Source of the DNA: Croceibacterium soli
GTDB lineage: Bacteria > Pseudomonadota > Alphaproteobacteria > Sphingomonadales > Sphingomonadaceae
Reading direction: 5' to 3'
Assembly (NCBI RefSeq): GCF_009828065.1
Contig: NZ_WTYK01000006.1
Location: forward strand, 124,001 to 188,000
Length of the DNA: 64,000 nucleotides
The notes under the pieces were generated by a model. It was given only the letters and a program-made list of their open reading frames with translations, was not told the DNA's origin and searched no databases. Below are positions 1-8,949 of this stretch, piece by piece. The translations under genes were made by a program, and so were the position numbers. Every line of letters begins with the position of its first letter. The first letter of the stretch is position 1.

Positions 1-38
1 TTAGGGTACTCAAGGTTCACAAAGAGGACATTATTGGG

Positions 39-878
39 ATGGGCAAATTGTTTACGTTGGCCGCGGCAGCGGCATGTCTTTTCGCCGGAACCAGCGCCGT
101 GGCGCAGGCTCAGGCACAGACGCAGCAGCCGGCGACGATCGACGGCAAGCCGAACCTCAACGGCATCTGGCAGACGATGAATGGCGCCAACTGGAACCTC
201 GAGCCGCATTCCGCGGTCGCGTCGCCGGATGAGCGCGTGGATCGGGCGGTCGGCGCCTGGGGCGCGGTTCCGGCCAGCCTGGGCGTGGTTCAGGGCGGCA
301 CGATCCCTTACCGTCCCGAAATTCTCGAGCAGCGCAACACGCGCCGGGCCGAGGGCAAGGATCCGGAGAAGGCCTGCTACCTGCCGGGCATTCCCCGCGC
401 GACCTACATGGGCCTGCCGTTCCAGATCATCCAGGGCGGCGGCGACATCCTGATGGCGTACGAATACGCCTCGGCGAATCGCGTCATCAACATCGGCGAA
501 GTGGAAATCCCGCCGATCGATACCTGGATGGGCACCTCCTACGGCAAGTGGGAGGGGAACACCCTGGTCGTCACCACGTTGGCGCAGAACGGTGAGTCCT
601 GGCTCGACCGGGCCGGCAACTTCGTCGCGCCGACGACCACGGTGGTGGAGCGGTTCACGCCGATGGGCCCGAACCACATCGACTACCAGGTCACGTTCGA
701 CGACCCGGAGCTCTACACGCGCCCGTGGACGATCAAGATGCCGCTTTACCGCCGGATGGAGGAGAACGCCCAGCTGCTTGAGTTCAAGTGCGTGCCGTTC
801 GCCGAAATGTATCTCTACGGAGATCTGTACGAAACGATGGACGACGAGGCCAAGGCCCGGCTCGGCGTCCAGAAGTAA
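39..878 (+). CDS. Secreted protein of unknown function
   Basis: The 279-residue product starts with a classical signal peptide (Lys-3, then an Ala-rich hydrophobic stretch to about residue 22, with likely cleavage after AQA). The mature part opens with a PNLNGIWQ motif near residues 39-46, a start often seen in exported proteins of acidobacteria and proteobacteria that carry no assigned function. There are no recognisable catalytic motifs and only two Cys residues in the mature part. The start is supported by GAGG at 24-27. A DUF6152 gene follows 54 bp downstream on the same strand, so the two are probably co-transcribed and may act together in the periplasm. I cannot assign a reaction. Confidence 0.85.
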   Translation: MGKLFTLAAAAACLFAGTSAVAQAQAQTQQPATIDGKPNLNGIWQTMNGANWNLEPHSAVASPDERVDRAVGAWGAVPASLGVVQGGTIPYRPEILEQRNTRRAEGKDPEKACYLPGIPRATYMGLPFQIIQGGGDILMAYEYASANRVINIGEVEIPPIDTWMGTSYGKWEGNTLVVTTLAQNGESWLDRAGNFVAPTTTVVERFTPMGPNHIDYQVTFDDPELYTRPWTIKMPLYRRMEENAQLLEFKCVPFAEMYLYGDLYETMDDEAKARLGVQK

Positions 879-932
879 AGTGCGCGCGATAAGCGCACCC
901 AAACACTGAAGAGAGTTACGAGGAGTATCAAC

Positions 933-1361
933 ATGCGTATCAAGACCTGGCGCAACGCCGTGATCGGCGCCGTGCTGGCGGTGGGTACGGCGGGCGCTGC
1001 CATCGCCCACCATTCCTTTGCCGCCGAATTCGACCGCAACAAGCCCATCAAGCTTCAGGGCGAAGTGGTGAAGTTCGAGTGGGTGAACCCGCACTCGTGG
1101 ATCCACATCCGCACCACCCGCGCCGGCAAGTCCGAAGTGTGGCGCGTGGAAGGCGGCGCCCCGAGCGCGCTGCTGCGCCGCGGCTGGAACAGGAACTCGC
1201 TGCCCGCCGGCACGAAGATCATCGTCCAGGCCTTCCAGGCCCGCGACGGCGACACCCGCGCCAGCGCCGCCGAGATCAGCTTCCCAGACGGCCGCGAGCT
1301 TTCGCTCGGCAACCCGACCACCGAAGCGGTGGCGGCTGCGGCGAAGCGCGCCAAGAACTAA
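933..1361 (+). CDS. DUF6152 family small periplasmic protein
   Basis: The 142-residue exported protein has a signal peptide of about 25 residues ending AIA. It is followed at once by HHSFAAEFD and later VNPHSWIHI, the His-rich signature of DUF6152 proteins. The family has no proven function. The paired histidines and compact beta-rich size suggest metal or ligand binding, which is inference. The start follows GAGGAG at 919-924 with good spacing. It sits behind the secreted protein at 39-878, and a strong hairpin downstream closes this two-gene unit. Family identity is fairly sure; role is unknown. Confidence 0.85.
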   Translation: MRIKTWRNAVIGAVLAVGTAGAAIAHHSFAAEFDRNKPIKLQGEVVKFEWVNPHSWIHIRTTRAGKSEVWRVEGGAPSALLRRGWNRNSLPAGTKIIVQAFQARDGDTRASAAEISFPDGRELSLGNPTTEAVAAAAKRAKN

Positions 1362-1405
1362 GCGGCCGCCCCGCCTTAGGGCGGGCTGCCGTTGGCAGAC
1401 ACGTG

Positions 1406-1435
1406 GATGCCGTGGCCGATTCCGGCCGCGGCATC
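1406..1435 (+). terminator. Hairpin, probable terminator of the DUF6152 unit
   Basis: A 13-bp stem, GATGCCGTGGCCG paired with CGGCCGCGGCATC with a single G-T wobble and a 4-nt loop, is followed by a weak T-containing stretch (TGCTTGT). It lies 44 bp after the DUF6152 stop. The U tract is poor, so factor-independent termination is likely rather than certain. Confidence 0.5.
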
Positions 1436-1583
1436 TGCTTGTAAAGCCACACAGGAAGTACCGTTCCGCCCGGCTTGAGGGGGCCGCGGAACACGACATG
1501 ACCGGCCCGCTCGTCTAGGCTGGGCCAATGCGAATCGCCCCGCGCACAGCGCCGGCGAAACCGCCACTACAGGGAGCTTGTTA

Positions 1584-2471
1584 ATGCCGTTGGTCAACAT
1601 GAAGCCGCTGCTGCGCGATGCGATGGATAACGGCTATGCCGTCGCCGCCTTCAACCTCGTCGATTATGGAACGACCAAGGCGATGGTCGCCGCCGCCGAG
1701 GAGTTGAACGCTCCGGTGATCTGCCAGACCAGCGCCAAGACCATCCAGTACTGGAGCCACAAGGAGATCGTCTCCTGGGTGCGCACCGCGGCGGAAGATT
1801 CGCCGGTGCCCGTGGTTCTTCACCTCGATCACTGCAAGGATCTGGCGATGATCGAAGCCTGCGCGCAGGCCGGCTGGACCTCGATCATGATCGACGCTTC
1901 CGAGCTGCCGTTCGAAGAGAACCTCGAACTGTCCAAGCGCGTGCGCGACATCGCCGACAAGTACGGCGTGGGCATGGAAGCAGAGCTCGGCCAGATCATG
2001 GGCGTGGAAGACGACATGGTCGTCGCCGAAGAGGATTCGGTCCTGACCGATCCGGAAGACGCCAAGCGCTTCTGCGACGCGCTGGACCTCAGCGCCTTCG
2101 CCTGCGCCGTCGGCACGGCACACGGCTTCTACAAGGGTGAGCCGGTGGTCGATTTCGACCGCATCGAAGCGATCAACAAGCTGACCCGCACGCCGATGGC
2201 GCTGCACGGCGGCACCGGCCTGTCGGACGAGACGTTCGCCAAGGCGATCGCCCGCGGTTCGGCCAAGGTGAACATCTCGACCAACCTCAAGCACGTGTTT
2301 GTCGAAAGCTTCGTCAAGTACCACACCGAGAACCCGAAGGACTTCGAGCCGCTGCGCGTGATCGACGCGCAGTACAAGGCGTGCAAGCAGATGTTCTCCG
2401 GCTTCATCGAGAAGTTCGGCGGCAAAGACAGGGCACAGCCGTTCCTCGCTTCCCTCAAGCAAGCTGCCTGA
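1584..2471 (+). CDS. Class II fructose-bisphosphate-type aldolase
   Basis: This is a zinc-dependent class II (FbaA/GatY/KbaY-like) aldolase of 295 residues. Metal and catalytic positions are visible: HLDHC near residue 80 (catalytic Asp and zinc-ligand His), the second His in TAHGFYKG, and the third in ALHGGTGLSD, followed by the NISTN phosphate-binding segment. The family cleaves or forms ketose-1-phosphates or bisphosphates using dihydroxyacetone phosphate. An upstream TTG at 1578 is also in frame, but ATG 1584 sits 7 nt after AGGGAG (1571-1576) and is the better start. It heads an operon with a HAD phosphatase, DhaL and DhaK, so its substrate is more likely a specialised sugar phosphate than the glycolytic one; that is inference. 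Confidence 0.9.
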   Translation: MPLVNMKPLLRDAMDNGYAVAAFNLVDYGTTKAMVAAAEELNAPVICQTSAKTIQYWSHKEIVSWVRTAAEDSPVPVVLHLDHCKDLAMIEACAQAGWTSIMIDASELPFEENLELSKRVRDIADKYGVGMEAELGQIMGVEDDMVVAEEDSVLTDPEDAKRFCDALDLSAFACAVGTAHGFYKGEPVVDFDRIEAINKLTRTPMALHGGTGLSDETFAKAIARGSAKVNISTNLKHVFVESFVKYHTENPKDFEPLRVIDAQYKACKQMFSGFIEKFGGKDRAQPFLASLKQAA

Positions 2472-2485
2472 GGGACCGTAAGAGA

Positions 2486-3214
2486 ATGCTCAAAGCCATC
2501 ATCTTCGACTGCGACGGCGTCTTGGTCGATACCGAGCGGGACGGCCACCGGGTCGGCTTCAACCGCGCCTTCGCCGGATTCGGCATCGATGCCGAATGGG
2601 ACGTCGAGCTTTACCGCAAGCTGCTTCAGGTAGCCGGCGGCAAGGAGCGCATGCGCGCCTACTTCGACGAATACGGCTGGCCGGAAGGCCGCGAGGAGTC
2701 GAAGGACGATCTGATCGCGGCCCTGCACAAGACCAAGACCGGCATCACTGCCGCCCTGGTCGGCGAAGGCGCGTTGCAGCTTCGCCCCGGCATCAGCCGG
2801 ATCGTCGACGAAGCGATCGCCGCCGGCGTCACTCTCGGCGTGTGCACCACGTCCAACCCGCGCTTCATCGACGCCGTGCTCGACCTGTTCGGGCCGGAGC
2901 GGAAGGCGAAGTTCGCCTTCGTCCATGCGGGCGACTGCGTGGCCAAAAAGAAGCCCGACCCCGAGATCTACGAGCTCGCCAAGGTCTCGCTCAAGCTCCC
3001 CGTCCACGAATGCGTGGTGATCGAAGACAGCCGCAACGGCCTGCTCGCCGCCAAGGGCGCGGGCCTGCCCTGCCTGATCACCACCAGCACTTACACGGTG
3101 GACGAGGATTTCACCGAAGCCGACCGGGTCGTTTCCGAACTTGGCGACGAACCCAACGTCAACATCACGCTCGCGGACCTCGGCGAGCTGGCCGCCGAAC
3201 ACGCCGCGGCCTGA
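2486..3214 (+). CDS. HAD-superfamily phosphatase, CbbY/phosphoglycolate phosphatase-like
   Basis: The 242-residue protein has all HAD motifs: motif I FDCDGVLVDTE at the N-terminus (nucleophile Asp and acid/base Asp), motif II CTTSN, the Lys of motif III in KKKPDPEIY, and motif IV EDSRNGLLAAK. A helical cap lies between motifs I and II, as in CbbY/beta-phosphoglucomutase-like enzymes. Motif I carries DGVLVDTE as in that subgroup. ATG 2486 lies 14 bp after the aldolase stop; longer in-frame starts would overlap the aldolase. It probably dephosphorylates a sugar phosphate produced or consumed by its operon partners. Exact substrate cannot be read from sequence. Confidence 0.88.
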   Translation: MLKAIIFDCDGVLVDTERDGHRVGFNRAFAGFGIDAEWDVELYRKLLQVAGGKERMRAYFDEYGWPEGREESKDDLIAALHKTKTGITAALVGEGALQLRPGISRIVDEAIAAGVTLGVCTTSNPRFIDAVLDLFGPERKAKFAFVHAGDCVAKKKPDPEIYELAKVSLKLPVHECVVIEDSRNGLLAAKGAGLPCLITTSTYTVDEDFTEADRVVSELGDEPNVNITLADLGELAAEHAAA

Positions 3215-3225
3215 GGGAGGATAGC

Positions 3226-3903
3226 ATGACCGACATTTCCCAGGAGCGTATCGAGCGCGCGATCAGGACCACTTGCGCCACGGTGCTTCGCAACGAACAC
3301 TACTTCTCCGACCTCGACGGCCTGGCCGGCGATGGTGACTTCGGCACCTCGCTGGCGACCGGCTTCCGCGTGATCGACAAGGAATGGGACGAGATCCCCA
3401 AGACCGACATCGGCGCGATGCTGCTGAAGATTTCGATGCTCGTCAGCAAGCACGTCGGCGGCAGCTCGGGCCCGATCTGGGGCACCGGCTTCATGAAGGC
3501 GGCAATGCTGACCCGCGGCAAGACCTCGATCACCCTGCAGGAACTGGCCGACATGCTCGGCTCCGCGATCGAGGGCATCCAGGCCCGCGGCGGCGCCAAG
3601 CTGGGCGACAAGACCCTGCTCGACGCGCTGATCCCGGTGCACGAGAAGCTCAAGGAGCATGCCGCCGGTGACGGCGATGTCTGCGCCGCCCTGTGCGAGG
3701 CCGCCGCTGCCGCCGACAGCGCCGTGGACGAGACCCGCAACCTTGTGGCCCATCGCGGCCGCGCCAGCCAGGTTGGCGAGCGCAGCGCGAACACCCCGGA
3801 TCCGGGCATCGTCGCCATCGCCACGATCCTGCACGACTGGTGCAAGGATTGCGGCCTCGCCCAGACCCCGAACGCGGCCGAAGTCGCCAAGGCCACTGCC
3901 TGA
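3226..3903 (+). CDS. dhaL: Dihydroxyacetone kinase-like nucleotide-binding subunit DhaL
   Basis: DhaL subunits bind Mg-nucleotide and phosphorylate the ketose held by DhaK. The 225-residue product has the Mg-binding signature LDGLAGDGDFG near residues 31-42 and the GGSSGPIWGT nucleotide loop. The usual DGDHG is DGDFG here, so a normally conserved His is replaced by Phe while the three metal-binding Asp are kept. ATG 3226 follows GGGAGG (3215-3220) and lies 11 bp after the phosphatase stop. No PTS-type DhaM is nearby, so the phosphate donor is probably ATP. The substrate could be dihydroxyacetone or another short ketose. Confidence 0.92.
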   Translation: MTDISQERIERAIRTTCATVLRNEHYFSDLDGLAGDGDFGTSLATGFRVIDKEWDEIPKTDIGAMLLKISMLVSKHVGGSSGPIWGTGFMKAAMLTRGKTSITLQELADMLGSAIEGIQARGGAKLGDKTLLDALIPVHEKLKEHAAGDGDVCAALCEAAAAADSAVDETRNLVAHRGRASQVGERSANTPDPGIVAIATILHDWCKDCGLAQTPNAAEVAKATA

Positions 3904-3931
3904 TCACCCTATCGACGGAGAGGACCGAACC

Positions 3932-4927
3932 ATGAAGAAGTTTGTCAACGATCCCGCACAGTTCGTGCCCGAGTTCATGAAGGGCATCGCCCTCGCCAAC
4001 CCGGGGCTGCTGGACTTCAATGCCGAGTTCCAGATGGTTACCCGCAAGGGCGGCGTGGACAAGTCCAAGGTCTCGATCGTCCAGGGCTCCGGCTCGGGCC
4101 ACGAGCCGGCGCACGTCATGGCCGTCGGCCCGGGCATGCTCACCGGCGCCTGCCAGGGCGCGGTGTTCGCCGCCCCGCCGGTCGACGCCTGCTACGAGAC
4201 GATTAAGGCCTGCAACTCCGACGCCGGCGTGCTCGTCCTGGTCAACAACTACCAGGGTGACCGCATGGCCTGGGACATGGCCACCGAACTCGCCACGGCC
4301 GAAGGCATCAACGTCCGCCAGTTCTGGATCAACGACGACGTCGCGGTTGAGGACAGCCTCTACACCGTCGGCCGCCGCGGCGTGGCCGGCAACTTCTTTG
4401 TCATCAAGGCCTGCGGCGCCGCCGCCGAGCAGGGCAAGAGCCTCGACGAAGTCGAAGCGATCGCCAAGAAGGTCAACGACAACGTCCGCACGATGGGCGT
4501 GGCGCTGACCAGCTGCATCCCGCCGGCCAAGGGCACGCCGATCTTCGACCTGGGCGAAGACGAGATCGAAGTCGGCGTGGGCATCCACGGCGAACCGGGC
4601 CGCCGCCGCGAGAAGATCCAACCCGCCGACCAGATCACCGAAGAGCTGTTCGAAGCCGTCGCCAGCGACATCCCGTTCAACTCGGGCGACCGCGTGGCGA
4701 TCATGGTCAACGGCCTTGGCGGCACGCCGATCACCGAGCTTTACGTGATCTACGCCAAGGCCCACGAACTGGCCGAGAAGGCCGGCTTCACCGTGGTGCG
4801 CAACTACGTCGGCGAATACTGCACCTCGCTGGAAATGGCCGGCGCGTCGCTGACCATTCTGCGCCTGGACGACGAGCTCGAAGCCCTGCTCGACGCACCG
4901 GCCGAGACCGCCGCGCGCATCTTCTGA
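3932..4927 (+). CDS. dhaK: Dihydroxyacetone kinase-like substrate-binding subunit DhaK
   Basis: The 331-residue protein matches DhaK in length and motifs. GSGSGHEPAH near residues 51-60 carries the active-site His that polarises the substrate. GIHGEPG near residue 217 carries the His that forms the covalent hemiaminal with the ketone in characterised DhaK proteins. It lies 28 bp after dhaL with GGAGAGG (3917-3923) in front, and a terminator follows, so it ends the aldolase-phosphatase-DhaL-DhaK operon. Family members also phosphorylate erythrulose-type C4 ketoses, so dihydroxyacetone is only the default substrate guess. Confidence 0.93.
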   Translation: MKKFVNDPAQFVPEFMKGIALANPGLLDFNAEFQMVTRKGGVDKSKVSIVQGSGSGHEPAHVMAVGPGMLTGACQGAVFAAPPVDACYETIKACNSDAGVLVLVNNYQGDRMAWDMATELATAEGINVRQFWINDDVAVEDSLYTVGRRGVAGNFFVIKACGAAAEQGKSLDEVEAIAKKVNDNVRTMGVALTSCIPPAKGTPIFDLGEDEIEVGVGIHGEPGRRREKIQPADQITEELFEAVASDIPFNSGDRVAIMVNGLGGTPITELYVIYAKAHELAEKAGFTVVRNYVGEYCTSLEMAGASLTILRLDDELEALLDAPAETAARIF

Positions 4928-4950
4928 GCCGGCGCAAGCTGCACGATAAG

Positions 4951-4982
4951 GGGGCGCGGTCCGCAAGGATCGCGCCCTTTTT
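4951..4982 (+). terminator. Intrinsic terminator after dhaK
   Basis: GGGCGCGGTCC pairs with GGATCGCGCCC (one wobble) around a GCAA loop, followed directly by a run of five T. It lies 24 bp after the dhaK stop and ends the four-gene operon. Confidence 0.85.
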
Positions 4983-5032
4983 CGTTCTCGGCGCGAAAAA
5001 TGCGCGGCGGGCCCTCAGGCCTCCGAGCCCGG

Positions 5033-5434
5033 TCAATCTGCGAAGAAGTTCAATTCCAGCAGCACGTTGTTGGGATCGGGGGTGAAGATCTGGCGCAAGT
5101 TGATCGCGCTGACCAGGTTCTCCTGGTACTCGGCACCCATGGCGTCGAGGCGGCCTTTGACCTCGTCGTAACCGACGCACTTCAGCGCGACGTGGTGCAG
5201 CGCGCCGGTCAGCGAGCCGGGCTCCACTTCGCGGTCGTATGTGCGGTAGCAGTCGAGCGAATTGATGTGGATAATCGCCCGGCCCGCTCCATCGAACATC
5301 CAAGTGGCGGTTTCCGGCGTCAGCGGCGGGGGCGCATCGCGCCGCTCCAGGCCGAGCAGTTTGCCGTAGAATTCCGCCGTCTCGTCGAGCCGATCGGTGA
5401 TGATGTTGACGTGATCGAGCGCTTCGACGTTCAT
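5033..5434 (-). CDS. VOC-family (glyoxalase/extradiol dioxygenase fold) protein
   Basis: The 133-residue protein has the vicinal-oxygen-chelate fold in a single-domain size: LDHVNIITDRLDETAEFYGKL at the start, ALHHVALKC in the middle and LLELNFF at the end, giving His and Glu metal ligands. Such proteins range from glyoxalases to extradiol dioxygenases and isomerases, so the reaction is open. ATG 5434 follows a GAGAGG-rich leader. It is divergent from the LigM-like demethylase, sharing a 114-bp control region with a perfect palindrome, which suggests joint use in aromatic or methyl-ether breakdown. Confidence 0.85.
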   Translation of the reverse strand: MNVEALDHVNIITDRLDETAEFYGKLLGLERRDAPPPLTPETATWMFDGAGRAIIHINSLDCYRTYDREVEPGSLTGALHHVALKCVGYDEVKGRLDAMGAEYQENLVSAINLRQIFTPDPNNVLLELNFFAD

Positions 5435-5486
5435 GCCTCTCGTCCTCTCGTTTGGGGCCGCTTTCCCCTTGCATGCCATGCCAGAT

Positions 5487-5507
5487 ATTGTATGCGCCGC
5501 ATACAAT
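5487..5507. promoter_or_regulatory. Palindromic operator between VOC gene and ligM-like gene
   Basis: ATTGTATGC and GCATACAAT form a perfect inverted repeat with 9-bp arms and a 3-nt GCC spacer, centred in the 114-bp divergent gap. The TTGTATNC/GNATACAA form resembles sites bound by GntR (FadR-type) regulators. A weaker TGTGA-N5-TCACA pair follows at 5517-5531. No regulator gene is adjacent, so the trans-acting protein must be elsewhere. The palindrome is seen directly; the GntR assignment is inference. Confidence 0.6.
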
Positions 5508-5536
5508 TTTCGCGTATGTGATTCATTCACAAATGA

Positions 5537-6952
<1,416 letters not shown>

Positions 6953-6975
6953 GCGGTCGCCAGATCAGGAAAATG

Positions 6976-7006
6976 GGGGAGGCGCCGCGAGGCCCCTCCC
7001 CTTTTT
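6976..7006 (+). terminator. Intrinsic terminator after the ligM-like gene
   Basis: GGGGAGG pairs with CCTCCCC across a GC-rich loop, and five T follow. It starts 23 bp after the ligM-like stop. Confidence 0.8.
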
Positions 7007-7063
7007 CTTGTCCGCCGTCCGCCCCTCCGGCATCAAGCCGGCAGACAAGGGAGAGATGTGCAG

Positions 7064-7759
7064 ATGGCGAATTACGTTCTCGTCCACGGCGCCTGGGGCG
7101 GCGGGCAAAGCTACGACCAGACGGCCGAGGACCTGCGTGCCGCAGGCCACGCGGTGCTCGTCGCGCAGTTGGCCGGTCTCGGCAGCCGCTCAGGCGAGCT
7201 CCATCCTGGCATCACCCTGACCGACCATATCGACGACGTCTGCGGGCAGGTGGAGCAGGCCGGCTTCGACCGCTTCATCCTGGTCGGCCACTCTTATGGC
7301 GGGATGGTGATTACCGGGGTCGCCGCGCGGCTCGGTGCGCGGATCGACGCAATAGCGTACCTCGACGCTTTCCTGCCGCTCGACGGGGAGTCCCTGTGGG
7401 ACATTACCGGCGAGTACGAGCACGCCTGGTACATCGACAGCCAGAAGTTCACCCCCGGCCTCGTCGCGCCGATCGGCACGGTCGGCTTCGAGCCGGTGCC
7501 GGGAATGGTCGGCCGCCATCCGCTGCTGACCTTGCTGGAGGCGGTGCGCTACACCGGCGAAGAGGCGAAGATCCCACGCCGCGCCTATGTTTTCGCGACC
7601 GACTGGCAGCCGACGCCATTCGCGCGCTTCTTAGCGCATGCCCAGGCGGAGGGCGGCTGGGACTGCCACGAGAGCAAGGCGAGCCACTACGTCATGGCCG
7701 ACCAGCCGGAGCAAACGCGGGAGATCCTGCTGGGGCTGGCGGCGCCCCGCACGGGGTGA
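7064..7759 (+). CDS. Alpha/beta-fold hydrolase
   Basis: The 231-residue protein begins YVLVHGAWGGG (oxyanion hole) and has the nucleophile elbow GHSYGG near residue 82 and the late His in SHYVMADQPE near residue 215, the order of an esterase-type triad. It resembles the small salicylate-esterase/EstC-like hydrolase group. ATG 7064 is preferred over an in-frame GTG at 7058 because the AAGGGAGAG Shine-Dalgarno ends at 7055, too close to the GTG. It follows the demethylase terminator, so it has its own promoter. Substrate is unknown; an ester or thioester of an aromatic metabolite would fit the neighbourhood. Confidence 0.85.
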   Translation: MANYVLVHGAWGGGQSYDQTAEDLRAAGHAVLVAQLAGLGSRSGELHPGITLTDHIDDVCGQVEQAGFDRFILVGHSYGGMVITGVAARLGARIDAIAYLDAFLPLDGESLWDITGEYEHAWYIDSQKFTPGLVAPIGTVGFEPVPGMVGRHPLLTLLEAVRYTGEEAKIPRRAYVFATDWQPTPFARFLAHAQAEGGWDCHESKASHYVMADQPEQTREILLGLAAPRTG

Positions 7760-7793
7760 AGCGCTACCGCGAGAGACAGCGCGGAGAGCGAGC

Positions 7794-8804
7794 TTAACGC
7801 CGGCTCAGCGCCGCTTCGCTCTCCGCCATCAGCGTGTCCATGATCTGCGCCACGGGCTCTTCTTCCTTGACCATGCCGACCGATTGGCCTGCCATCAAGC
7901 TGCCGTTCTCGATGTCGCCGTCGATCACCGCGCGGCGCAGCGCCCCGGCCCAGTAATGCTCGATCTGCAACTGCGCCTCGGCCATCTCGATCGCACCTTC
8001 GTCGAGGGTCTTGGCGACTTCGCGCTGCTTCGCTGTGAACAGCTCGGTGCCCTTGTTCTTGAGCGCGCGCACCGGGATCACCGGCAGGCGCGGATCGACC
8101 TGGACGCTCGCGACAGCGTCCCGCGCGCCGGCGCGGAAGAAGGCCTTCTTGAAGTTCTCGTGGGCGATGCTTTCGACCGCGCAGGCAAAGCGCGTGCCGA
8201 GCTGCACGCCGACGGCGCCCATCTCCAGGTACCCGGCCATCGCCTCGCCCCGGCCGATCCCGCCGGCGACGAACACCAGGTGCTCCTCGCTCAGCGCCGG
8301 GAGGAACTCCTGAGCCAGAACGCTGGTCGAAACCGGGCCGATGTGGCCGCCGGCTTCCATGCCTTCGATCACCAGGGCGTCGCCGCCGGAGCGCAGCAGC
8401 TTCTTGGCCAGCGCCAGGGTCGGCGCGAAGACCACCACCTTGGCGCCGAAGCTCTTGATCGCTTCGACGCTGCCCTTGGGCGGGATCCCGCCGGCGAGCA
8501 CGACATGGCCGACGCCGTGCTTGCCGCAGACCTCGATCAGCTCGAACAGCATCGGGTGCATGGTGATCAGGTTGACGCCGAAAGGCTTGTCGGTGAGCGC
8601 CTTGGTCCCGGCGATCTCGGCGTCGAGCAGGTCAGGCGTCATCGCTCCGCAGGCGATCACGCCGAAGCCCCCGGCATTGCTGATCGCGGAGACCAGGTTC
8701 CGCTCCGAAACCCAACTCATCGCCCCGCACATGATCGCATATTCGGTGCCGAGGAATTCCGCGCCGCGGCGCATCAGGGCTGTGGTCTTGGGGTAAGCGG
8801 TCAT
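7794..8804 (-). CDS. Nitronate monooxygenase/2-nitropropane dioxygenase-family flavoprotein
   Basis: This is an FMN TIM-barrel oxidoreductase of 336 residues. Family marks are the N-terminal GTEYAIMCGAMSWVSE, the GMEAGGHIG loop near residue 170 containing the catalytic His of nitronate monooxygenases, and the FVAGGIGRGEAMA phosphate-binding segment with GVQLGTRF. The family oxidises nitronates or acts as a FabK-like enoyl reductase; many sphingomonad copies lie in degradation regions with unknown substrates. ATG 8804 follows a GGAG; the longer upstream reading frame is not supported. It converges on the alpha/beta hydrolase with 34 bp between stops. Confidence 0.87.
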   Translation of the reverse strand: MTAYPKTTALMRRGAEFLGTEYAIMCGAMSWVSERNLVSAISNAGGFGVIACGAMTPDLLDAEIAGTKALTDKPFGVNLITMHPMLFELIEVCGKHGVGHVVLAGGIPPKGSVEAIKSFGAKVVVFAPTLALAKKLLRSGGDALVIEGMEAGGHIGPVSTSVLAQEFLPALSEEHLVFVAGGIGRGEAMAGYLEMGAVGVQLGTRFACAVESIAHENFKKAFFRAGARDAVASVQVDPRLPVIPVRALKNKGTELFTAKQREVAKTLDEGAIEMAEAQLQIEHYWAGALRRAVIDGDIENGSLMAGQSVGMVKEEEPVAQIMDTLMAESEAALSRR

Positions 8805-8949
8805 CGGGGCTCCATCGGCTGCGCCATCGCGGGTTCCGCGCTTTAGAGTCCAGACACATAACGGGCAAGCGCACCGAACTTCGCCATGGAGGTTACGGTT
8901 TGGCAAGGTGACGGCGCTAGAACGGCGCTTCGCGAAGGAGCCGTGCCGA

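Noticed and set aside
39-878. The first gene as a TonB-receptor-linked enzyme
   Set aside because: No receptor or enzyme motif is visible; only the signal peptide and a PNLNGIWQ start can be supported.
5517-5531. CRP site in front of the ligM-like gene
   Set aside because: TGTGA-N5-TCACA has a 5-nt spacer where CRP sites have 6, and the arms are short.
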